Part shown: piece by piece, positions 9,525-16,109 of the stretch | Layout: every line of letters begins with the position of its first letter | How positions within the stretch are numbered: position 1 is the first letter of the stretch | DNA from: Exilibacterium sp. | Lineage (GTDB): Bacteria > Pseudomonadota > Gammaproteobacteria > Pseudomonadales > Cellvibrionaceae | DNA length: 64,000 bases | Reading direction: 5' to 3' | Assembly: GCA_028280195.1 (NCBI GenBank) | Contig: JANQMH010000021.1 | Span: 1 to 64,000, forward strand | Notes under the pieces: generated by a model | Told to the model about the DNA's origin: nothing | The model's database searches: none | Seen by the model: only the letters and a program-made list of their open reading frames with translations | Translations under genes and position numbers: made by a program

Positions 9525-10163
9525 ATGCTGGAAAACGTCAGACTGTTTCAGGACACGCCTAAGCATATCACCGATGCCCTGGCGACGCTGAGTGTGCGCC
9601 GCAGTTACCCGAAAAACACCATCCTGTTTATGGAAGGCGATGAAAACAACCAGCTGTTCATCATCGAAAGCGGCAAGATCCGGGTGTTCGTCAACGGCGA
9701 AGACGGCAAGCAGGTGACCCTGAATTTCATGGGTGAGGGGGAGTATTTCGGCGAGCTGGCGCTGATTGACGGCAACCCCCGCTCGGCGTCGGTGATGACG
9801 GTGAGTGACTCGGTTTTCGTCACGGTCTCACGCAAAAACTTCCAGCAATTTATCGCCAGCCATCCCGAGTACGCGCTCGATATGATGCAGCAGCTGGTGC
9901 GGCGCATTCGCACGCTGACAGAGAGTGTCAAGGACATGGCCCTGCTGGATGTCTACGGCCGTGTCAGCCAGCTGCTGCGGCGCCTGGCCGACGAGGACGA
10001 CCGCGTCACCAACCCAAAACCGACCCACCAGGAAATCGCCAATATGGTCGGCGCTTCCCGGGAAATGGTCAGCCGCATTATGAAGGAACTGGTCATCGGC
10101 GGCTATGTGGAACAGCTGCCCGATGCGCTGGTGTTGCGCAAGCAGTTACCGGCGGGCTGGTAG
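9525..10163 (+). CDS. Crp/Fnr-family transcription regulator, CRP-like
   Basis: A 212-residue regulator with an N-terminal cyclic-nucleotide-binding jelly roll and a C-terminal winged helix-turn-helix. The phosphate-binding cassette reads YFGELALIDGNPRSASV, with the Glu and Arg-Ser that contact cAMP in E. coli CRP. The recognition helix ASREMVSRIMKEL closely resembles the CRP helix CSRETVGRILKML, so a TGTGA-like half-site is expected. There is no Cys cluster for an Fnr-type Fe-S centre. It faces the CHASE2 cyclase gene across a 181-bp intergenic region, suggesting that the cyclase supplies its ligand. Whether it is the genome's main Crp or a dedicated paralogue cannot be told from here. Confidence 0.85.
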   Translation: MLENVRLFQDTPKHITDALATLSVRRSYPKNTILFMEGDENNQLFIIESGKIRVFVNGEDGKQVTLNFMGEGEYFGELALIDGNPRSASVMTVSDSVFVTVSRKNFQQFIASHPEYALDMMQQLVRRIRTLTESVKDMALLDVYGRVSQLLRRLADEDDRVTNPKPTHQEIANMVGASREMVSRIMKELVIGGYVEQLPDALVLRKQLPAGW

Positions 10164-10165
10164 CC

Positions 10166-10588
10166 TCAGGCAGAGGTGAGGTCTTCTTCACTGTCCAGTC
10201 GTACCTTGATGTGCTGCATACGGCGGGTCTTCTTTTCCGCCGGGCCGGGCAGCGACTGTTCATATAACACCAACTCGCAGTTGCCGTCCGGTATGGGAAT
10301 CAGTACCTCGAAAGTGGATGCCGTGTTGTCGCTGCGATGGTCCTTCAACGTGGCCTCCATCTCCACCAGGTAATTAAGCGGCAGCACGTTGTGCAAAAAG
10401 CGCCGGTACACGGTATCGCCCCGATCGTCTTTCAACTCCACCCAGTGGCCGATAATCGTCGGTTCTATCGGGTCGAATGGCTGCTGCTCACCCTGGGGCG
10501 GCGCGATTTCCTCGCGGTGGGCGCGGGTTAAACGCAACTGCTTGGATTCGATATTAAAACGCAAGCGAAGTGATTCCTGTTTGTCCAT
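10166..10588 (-). CDS. Hypothetical protein
   Basis: A 140-residue cytoplasmic protein, charged and without membrane segments. The ATG at 10588 follows AGGGAGA at good distance; a longer frame to 10657 has no ribosome site. The middle (HWVELKDDRGDTVYRRFL) and the acidic end look like a compact beta-rich domain, but I recognise no family. It ends 2 bp from the end of the convergent Crp-family gene with no hairpin between them. Function unknown. Confidence 0.65.
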   Translation of the reverse strand: MDKQESLRLRFNIESKQLRLTRAHREEIAPPQGEQQPFDPIEPTIIGHWVELKDDRGDTVYRRFLHNVLPLNYLVEMEATLKDHRSDNTASTFEVLIPIPDGNCELVLYEQSLPGPAEKKTRRMQHIKVRLDSEEDLTSA

Positions 10589-10753
10589 GAAACGTCTCCC
10601 TTGTGTGTCCCGGCACCGCAGTGCCTGGACCTTACAGCTATCGCCGGCCGACCGCATACGTCCATTGCAGTTGCCGCTACCACTTTGTCATCTCAGTTTG
10701 CTTAGCGTAAGGGGAGGGGAGGTGGAGGTATGTGAAGTCATGCCGGCGGCGGC

Positions 10754-10768
10754 GGTGACATATTCACC
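10754..10768. promoter_or_regulatory. GGTGA-N5-TCACC palindrome
   Basis: A perfect palindrome GGTGA-CATAT-TCACC in the gap between the unknown gene starting at 10588 and the DUF3501 gene ending at 10860. It shares the N5 spacing with TGTGA-N5-TCACA at 2783-2797. The Crp-family regulator at 9525 is one possible binder, but Crp normally uses N6. Confidence 0.3.
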
Positions 10769-10785
10769 TGTGCCTGCCGGTCATT

Positions 10786-10833
10786 CCTTCGAGGTGAACC
10801 TTCGAGGCGAACCTTGGGGGATCACCTCGAAGG
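10786..10833. terminator. Tandem-plus-inverted repeat, possible terminator
   Basis: CCTTCGAGGTGAA is followed directly by the near copy CCTTCGAGGCGAA, and after 9 bases by the inverted form ATCACCTCGAAGG. Either left copy can pair with the right arm, up to 12 bp perfectly for the first. It lies just downstream of the DUF3501 stop (minus strand), so it may end the rubrerythrin operon transcript. No clear T-tract. Confidence 0.5.
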
Positions 10834-10859
10834 GGGATAAGCGCGGGCGCATAACCGTG

Positions 10860-11459
10860 TCAGTTAACGCTGATATCGTGCAGATCGTTGGCCAGGGAAT
10901 CGCGCACGGCGTCCGGCACGCCGAGCGCCCGATTGGCGAACGCCGGGTGGTCAATACCCGCCTGCAGGCCGGCGCCCTGCTTGACGGCCTGAATCATGAT
11001 GGGGGTCAGCTCGAAGCGCAAAAAGTGCACGCTGGAGGTTTTTTCGTCGTTGCTGCGCTCCAGGTCTTCATTGCAGATCGGGTAGACCTTGTCGCAGTCC
11101 TTTACCTGCAGCCACACCGTGTCTTCGATACCGCGCAGCTGCGCCAGGCGCTCTCGGCGCTGTTCGACGTCCGGATACTCGAGCATCAAGGTCGCCTTCC
11201 AGTTGTGACCGTCGGGAATCAGCGGATTGTAGGCGTCCAACTCGTCCTGAATGCCCTCGGCTTCAAAGACTTTCTCGATACGCAGCATTTCCTGAATCTG
11301 ATAGCGGATCGACAGCTCGTCTTCGAACAACAGGCGCGCATGCCCGCCGATAATCAGCTGCCGGTGTCGCTTGTGCTGCATGACCTGCTGGCGGAACTGC
11401 GCGCGTCGCTCGGCGTATTCTTCCAGGCTCCACAGGTCTGAACGGTTGAGTGAGGTCAT
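10860..11459 (-). CDS. DUF3501 family protein
   Basis: A 199-residue cytoplasmic protein of the DUF3501 family, recognised from its opening LNRSDLWSLEEYAERR, the central GGHARLLFEDELSIRYQIQEM and the TVWLQV segment. Members occur beside rubrerythrin and a GlpC-like Fe-S oxidoreductase, exactly the order seen here, and are thought to take part in peroxide or oxygen defence; no reaction is established. ATG 11459 follows AAGGAG with a 10-base spacer; the TTG at 11480 was rejected. It is the last gene of the rubrerythrin operon, 33 bp after the Fe-S oxidoreductase. Confidence 0.8.
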   Translation of the reverse strand: MTSLNRSDLWSLEEYAERRAQFRQQVMQHKRHRQLIIGGHARLLFEDELSIRYQIQEMLRIEKVFEAEGIQDELDAYNPLIPDGHNWKATLMLEYPDVEQRRERLAQLRGIEDTVWLQVKDCDKVYPICNEDLERSNDEKTSSVHFLRFELTPIMIQAVKQGAGLQAGIDHPAFANRALGVPDAVRDSLANDLHDISVN

Positions 11460-11492
11460 AGTCGCGCTGCTCCTTGTCAATCGGCTGCCGGC

Positions 11493-12836
11493 CTACAGGC
11501 CGTAGGCCCTGCGCAATAAGGTCATCGGATGTGCGGCCCTGTCGACGCTGTCCGCCAGGGCGGCGATATGGTTGCCCGCCATCGGGCAGTCGCTGCTGAA
11601 ATGATCGGGCTGTTTTTCGTCCACCTTGCGCACCACCGGGCGGGCGATTTTTACCGACTTGGCGTGGGTTTCACGCTTTACCGCATAGGTGCCGTCGTGG
11701 CCGGAACAGCGTTCGATGGTGTCGATGCGGGTGTCCGGCACCAGGCTGAGAACATCGCGGGTTTTCAGGCCGATATTCTGTACCCGCAGATGGCAGGCGA
11801 CCTGGTAGCTGATATCGCCCAGCGCTTGTTTGAATTCGGTATTCAACAGCCCCTCTTTGTGGCGCAGCCACAGGTACTCGAAGGGGTCGTAGAAGGCGGC
11901 CTGCACTTTTTTGACGTCTTCGTCGTCCGGGAACATCAGCGGCAGCTCCTGTTTATACATCAGTACACAGGACGGTATCGGCGCGATCAGGTCGTAACCC
12001 TCGTCCACCAGTTTGCTCAGCACCGGGATATTGGCCTGCTTGAGCCTGGCCACGGCTTGCAGGTCGCCCAGTTCGAGTTTGGGCATGCCGCAGCACTGCT
12101 CCTTCGGCACCAGTTCGATGGGGATGTGGTTGTGGTGAAAGACTTTGACGAAGTCCTCACCCAATTCCGGGCTGTTGTAGTTGCCGTAACAGGTCACATA
12201 CAGCGCGACTTTGCCGGTGGTGGCGCCGGCGGCCAGCGCGGTGGGCAGCTCGGCGGCGCTGCGGTGGTAGCGCTTGCGCAAGGTGTCGCTGTGGTAGCGC
12301 GGCAGCGGTGCCTGCTCGTGCACCTGCAGGGCGCCGGCCAGGGTTTTGCGAAACAGGCTGTTCTGGTTGAGGGCGTTGACGGTGACATCGACGACCGGAA
12401 TGGATGCCAGTTTGCCGACGGTGTCGGTGCTGGTCATCACCCGATTGCGCAGGCTGGTGCCTTTTTCCTTAAACTGCGCCGCCTTGTCGCGCAGCATAAG
12501 GTGGGGGAAATCCACGGCCCATTCGTGCGGCGGCACGTAGGGGCACTTGGTCATATAACACAGGTCGCAGAGATAGCACTGGTCGGCAACCTTGTGGTAA
12601 TCGGCCTTGTCCACGCCGTCGACCTCCATGGTGTCCGATTCGTCCACCAGGTCGAACAGCGTGGGAAAGGCGTCGCATAAACTGACGCAGCGGCGGCAGC
12701 CATGACAGATATCGAACACCCGTTCAAGTTCGTCGTTCAGGGACTGGCGATCGTAAAATGCCTCCGACTGCCAGTCGAGCGGGTGGCGCGTGGGCGCCTC
12801 GAGGCTGCCCTCGCGCACCGATTTCTCACTTCTCAT
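11493..12836 (-). CDS. GlpC-like Fe-S oxidoreductase
   Basis: A 447-residue protein with two N-terminal ferredoxin-type Cys clusters (CHGCRRCVSLCDAFP and CYLCDLCYMTKCP) for two 4Fe-4S centres. CCG-type motifs follow (QCCGMPKLELGD near residue 250 and a later RCSGHDGTY), as in heterodisulfide-reductase/GlpC subunits. It probably passes electrons to the rubrerythrin encoded just upstream in the same operon, in cytoplasmic peroxide reduction; this role is inferred from the conserved neighbourhood. GGAG lies 7 bases before ATG 12836. No membrane segment is visible. Confidence 0.85.
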   Translation of the reverse strand: MRSEKSVREGSLEAPTRHPLDWQSEAFYDRQSLNDELERVFDICHGCRRCVSLCDAFPTLFDLVDESDTMEVDGVDKADYHKVADQCYLCDLCYMTKCPYVPPHEWAVDFPHLMLRDKAAQFKEKGTSLRNRVMTSTDTVGKLASIPVVDVTVNALNQNSLFRKTLAGALQVHEQAPLPRYHSDTLRKRYHRSAAELPTALAAGATTGKVALYVTCYGNYNSPELGEDFVKVFHHNHIPIELVPKEQCCGMPKLELGDLQAVARLKQANIPVLSKLVDEGYDLIAPIPSCVLMYKQELPLMFPDDEDVKKVQAAFYDPFEYLWLRHKEGLLNTEFKQALGDISYQVACHLRVQNIGLKTRDVLSLVPDTRIDTIERCSGHDGTYAVKRETHAKSVKIARPVVRKVDEKQPDHFSSDCPMAGNHIAALADSVDRAAHPMTLLRRAYGL

Positions 12837-12889
12837 AGCTGCTCCGATAATGCCTGCCGGGTTATGCTCGCCTCTCGGCTAAGGGCGTC

Positions 12890-13309
12890 TCAGCCGTCCA
12901 GGCCGTCGAGGGCTTTCTGAAAGCGGTTGGCGTGACTGCGCTCGGCTTTGGCCAGCGTTTCAAACCAGTCGGCAATTTCGTCAAAACCTTCGTCGCGGGC
13001 GGTCTTGGCCATACCCGGATACATATCGGTGTACTCGTGAGTTTCGCCGGCGATTGCCGCTTTGAGGTTGTCGGCGGTGGAGCCGATCGGCAGGCCGGTG
13101 GCGGGATCGCCGACCGCTTCGAGGTGTTCCAGATGACCGTGGGCGTGGCCGGTCTCACCTTCGGCGGTGGAGCGGAACACGGCGGAGACATCGTTGTAAC
13201 CCTCGACGTCGGCCTTGGCGGCAAAGTAGAGATAGCGGCGGTTGGCCTGGGATTCGCCGGCGAAGGCTTCCTTGAGGTTTTCTTCAGTCTGTGAGCCTTT
13301 CAAAGACAT
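12890..13309 (-). CDS. rbr: Rubrerythrin (diiron domain only)
   Basis: A 139-residue ferritin-like protein that reduces hydrogen peroxide in the cytoplasm. Two helix pairs carry the diiron ligands: [31 protein letters not shown] and [11 protein letters not shown] each provide Glu or His residues. The C-terminal rubredoxin domain of classical rubrerythrins is absent, so electrons must come from a partner, plausibly the Fe-S oxidoreductase encoded 53 bp downstream. It is the first gene of the operon and faces oxyR across a 280-bp region that holds a seven-unit tandem repeat. OxyR control is likely but not shown. Confidence 0.92.
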   Translation of the reverse strand: MSLKGSQTEENLKEAFAGESQANRRYLYFAAKADVEGYNDVSAVFRSTAEGETGHAHGHLEHLEAVGDPATGLPIGSTADNLKAAIAGETHEYTDMYPGMAKTARDEGFDEIADWFETLAKAERSHANRFQKALDGLDG

Positions 13310-13358
13310 GGTCTTTTCTCCTTACTGGGTTTGGGATAATCAACGGTTGCTGCTTGTG

Positions 13359-13471
13359 TCTTAGTGCCAGAGTTTCGGTACCTTGATTTCGGTATCTTGG
13401 TTTCGGTGCCTTGGTCTCGGTACCTTCACCTCGGTACCTTCACCTCAGTACTTTAGCCTCAGATACTTTGG
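13359..13471. repeat. 14-bp tandem repeat array between rbr and oxyR
   Basis: Seven consecutive imperfect 14-bp units starting at 13373, 13387, 13401, 13415, 13429, 13443 and 13457 share the core TCGGTACCTT; a weak eighth unit starts at 13359. The units drift gradually from TTTCGGTACCTTGA to CCTCAGTACTTTAG. The array fills the middle of the divergent rbr-oxyR promoter region. Confidence 0.8.
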
Positions 13472-13589
13472 TAATTTGCTTTGGGTACTAAGAATAATGA
13501 TGTCCATAGCATCAGAATTTGGCTTAGTGTAGAAGAGTCCGTATACTTGTAAAAACGGATTTTTTAGATCAACCTGATCGTATTTTTCG

Positions 13590-14489
13590 ATGATGCACTT
13601 GCCGAGCCTGAAGCAACTCAAGTACCTGTGTGCGGTAGCCGAGCACCGTCATTTCGGCCATGCCGCCAAGGCCTGCCACGTCTCCCAGTCCACCCTGAGC
13701 GCCGGTATTCAGGAGCTGGAAAGCCAGCTTGGCACCGGGCTGGTGGAGCGCCACAACAAGCAGGTGATGATGACGCCCCTGGGCGAGGATATCTGCCGCC
13801 AGGCGCAGTCCATCCTGCTGGCGGTGGACGACCTGATGGCTACCTGCGAAACCCAGGCGGCGCCGCTGAGCGGCCGCCTGCGGCTGGGCGTGATCCCCAC
13901 CGTCGCGCCTTACATCCTGCCGAAACTGCTCAATCAGCTGCGCCGTACCCACCCGCAGCTGCGGGTTTTCATCCGCGAGGAGATGAGCCGGCCGCTGACT
14001 GAGGCGCTGCACCGCGGCGAACTCGACGTACTGCTGCTGGCGCTGCCCTACCCGGCCAATGGTGTCAACCTGATGCCGCTGTTTGACGACCGCTTCGTGC
14101 TGGCGGTGCCCAAGGACCACGCCATGCTGGCGCAGACCTCGGTTTCCATCGATAGCCTCGGCGGTTCCGAGCTGCTGTTGCTGGAGGATGGTCACTGCCT
14201 GCGCGACCACGCACTGGAGGCCTGTAAACTGAATCCGCGCGACCTGCGTGTACCCTATCAGGCCACCAGCCTCACCACCATCGTGCAGATGGTGGCAAAC
14301 GGTATCGGTATTACGCTGCTGCCGCAGATGGCGGTAAATGCCAGGATTTTGAGCGGCACCCAGATTCGGACGCTGCCTTTCGACGATGCGCATATCGCCC
14401 GCACTATCGGCCTGATGTGGCGCGCCACCTCGCCGCGGCAGACTGAATACCGTATGCTCGGTGATTTTATCAGGCAGTTTTATCTTTAG
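13590..14489 (+). CDS. oxyR: LysR-family peroxide sensor OxyR
   Basis: A 299-residue LysR-type activator. The N-terminal winged helix (HFGHAAKACHVSQSTLSAGI) and C-terminal sensor domain are complete. The decisive feature is LEDGHCLRDHALEAC, with Cys203 and Cys212 nine residues apart, matching the redox pair Cys199/Cys208 of E. coli OxyR in the same sequence setting. It should therefore sense hydrogen peroxide by disulfide formation. It is divergent from the rubrerythrin operon, its likely target along with its own promoter. Two ATG codons lie in a row at the start; the first is used here. Confidence 0.95.
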   Translation: MMHLPSLKQLKYLCAVAEHRHFGHAAKACHVSQSTLSAGIQELESQLGTGLVERHNKQVMMTPLGEDICRQAQSILLAVDDLMATCETQAAPLSGRLRLGVIPTVAPYILPKLLNQLRRTHPQLRVFIREEMSRPLTEALHRGELDVLLLALPYPANGVNLMPLFDDRFVLAVPKDHAMLAQTSVSIDSLGGSELLLLEDGHCLRDHALEACKLNPRDLRVPYQATSLTTIVQMVANGIGITLLPQMAVNARILSGTQIRTLPFDDAHIARTIGLMWRATSPRQTEYRMLGDFIRQFYL

Positions 14490-14515
14490 ACGGCGCTGCG
14501 GCGCCGGCGGGCGGC

Positions 14516-15136
14516 CTACAGCAGGGGCTCCAGGTGGGGCCAGACATTGTCGAGCATGCGTGGCTGGGCGCTGGCGCTGGGGTGAATGCCGTCGGCCTGC
14601 ATGCCGCCGTCGGTCAGTACCACCCCCTCGAGAAAAAACGGTACCAGCGGCACCTGCAGATCCGCCGCCACCGCCGGGAAGAGCGCGCTGAACTGATCGG
14701 TGTAGCGGGCGCCGTAATTCGGCGGGATCTGGATGCCGAGAATCAGGGTCTGGGCGCCGGCCTCGCGGCTGAGGTCGGTCATGGCGATCAGATTCTGCCG
14801 AATGCGCCCGATCGGGTGGCCGCGCAGGCCGTCGTTGCCGCCCAGCTCCACGATGACGATGTCCGGTTTGAAGGTTGCCAGCAGATTGGGCAGCCGCGCC
14901 AGGCCGCCGCCGGTGGTTTCACCGCCGATACTGGCGTTGACGACGGTGAACTCCCCGCGCTGTTGCAGGCGCTGGCGCATCAGGTTTACCCAGCCCTGCT
15001 CGAGGTCAATGCCGTAGCCGGCGCTGAGGCTGTCCCCTATGACCAGCAGGGTCTTTGCCTGCAATCCGGCGCTGCCCAAAAGCAGTGCAAACAATAGAAT
15101 CACTCTTGCCATCGTCAGGCTAATCGGTATGCTCAT
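14516..15136 (-). CDS. tesA: Arylesterase/thioesterase I, TesA-like GDSL hydrolase
   Basis: A 206-residue periplasmic lipase-like hydrolase of the SGNH/GDSL family, acting on acyl-CoA or ester substrates. Visible are the signal peptide (MARVILLFALLLGSAGLQA), block I GDSLSAGYG with the nucleophile Ser, block II Gly (NASIGGETTGGG), block III GGNDGLRG and block V DGIHPS with the Asp/His pair. It is divergent from an ABC ATPase and permease, the same arrangement as tesA-ybbA-ybbP in E. coli. ATG 15136 follows AAGGAA with an 11-base spacer; the ATG at 15112 is an alternative. Note that this TesA is unrelated to the steroid Tes enzymes. Confidence 0.9.
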   Translation of the reverse strand: MSIPISLTMARVILLFALLLGSAGLQAKTLLVIGDSLSAGYGIDLEQGWVNLMRQRLQQRGEFTVVNASIGGETTGGGLARLPNLLATFKPDIVIVELGGNDGLRGHPIGRIRQNLIAMTDLSREAGAQTLILGIQIPPNYGARYTDQFSALFPAVAADLQVPLVPFFLEGVVLTDGGMQADGIHPSASAQPRMLDNVWPHLEPLL

Positions 15137-15382
15137 CGGTATTGGTGTTCCTTTCACTAACTGTACAATCAATAATCGCGCGCAATAACCGTACGATAAC
15201 TGCCAATATCAGCCGCGAGATATTGCCGGCCCCAGTATAAATGCGATCAGCGCTATCCGGGTCGCAGTTTCTGTAAAGTTGTGTCAACTGTTTTGACAAG
15301 GATTTCGTACAAAGTGAGTATGCCGCAAGGTCAGAGCCTCGGCCCACGCCCCTTAATCACTCGGAGTTCGATAGTCGGTTTT

Positions 15383-16078
15383 ATGATTGAAGCGTCGCAG
15401 ATCAGCAAAAGCGTCACTACCAGCGAGGGTGAGCTGGTAATCCTCAACGATGTCTCCCTGTCGGTCGGCGGTGGCGACAGCCTGGCCATTACCGGCGCCT
15501 CCGGCTCGGGCAAGTCGACCCTGCTGGGTATTCTGGCCGGGCTCGATCTGCCCACCTCGGGCTCGGTCAGCCTCAACGGCCAGGTGCTGACCGATATGGA
15601 TGAAGAGGGCCGCGCCCGGGTGCGGGCCGCCAATGTCGGCTTTGTGTTCCAGTCGTTTCAGCTGTTGCCCGGCCTCAGCGCGCTGGAAAATGTGATGATG
15701 CCGCTGGAGCTGCACGGCAGCCGCGACGCCGAGCAGCGGGCGCGGGAGTTTTTGCAGCGCGTCGGCCTGCAGGAGCGCCTGCGCCACTACCCGAAGCAGC
15801 TCTCCGGCGGTGAACAGCAGCGGGTCGCCATTGCCCGGGCCTTCGCCAGTGAGCCGCGGGTGCTGTTTGCCGACGAGCCCACCGGCAACCTCGATACGGC
15901 CACCGGCTCGCGGGTTATCGACCTGCTGTTTGAACTCAATCGCGAGCAGGGCACTACGCTGATTCTAGTGACCCACGAAAGCCGCCTGGCCAGGCGCTGC
16001 AGCGCGCAGATGGCGCTGCAGGCCGGGCGGGTGATGGCGCCGGCGACCCTGGTGGCGGCCGATGCGCTGGCCCGCTAA
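15383..16078 (+). CDS. ybbA: ABC transporter ATP-binding protein YbbA
   Basis: A 231-residue ABC ATPase of the LolD/YbbA type. Walker A (GASGSGKST), the Q-loop ([11 protein letters not shown]), the signature [14 protein letters not shown] and Walker B ([12 protein letters not shown]) are all intact. ATG 15383 begins the family-typical MIEASQISK; the longer frame from 15281 adds 34 residues unlike the family. The partner permease starts 31 bp downstream. In E. coli this pair next to tesA is an uncharacterised envelope exporter; substrates here are unknown. Confidence 0.92.
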   Translation: MIEASQISKSVTTSEGELVILNDVSLSVGGGDSLAITGASGSGKSTLLGILAGLDLPTSGSVSLNGQVLTDMDEEGRARVRAANVGFVFQSFQLLPGLSALENVMMPLELHGSRDAEQRAREFLQRVGLQERLRHYPKQLSGGEQQRVAIARAFASEPRVLFADEPTGNLDTATGSRVIDLLFELNREQGTTLILVTHESRLARRCSAQMALQAGRVMAPATLVAADALAR

Positions 16079-16109
16079 GTAAATACCGGCAAACAGTGGG
16101 GGACGGCAG

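Noticed and set aside
14516-15136. Reading tesA as a steroid-degradation gene because of the name
   Set aside because: It is a GDSL thioesterase beside ybbA-ybbP; the steroid tesA1/tesA2 genes correspond to hsaA/hsaB at 59.9-61.6 kb.
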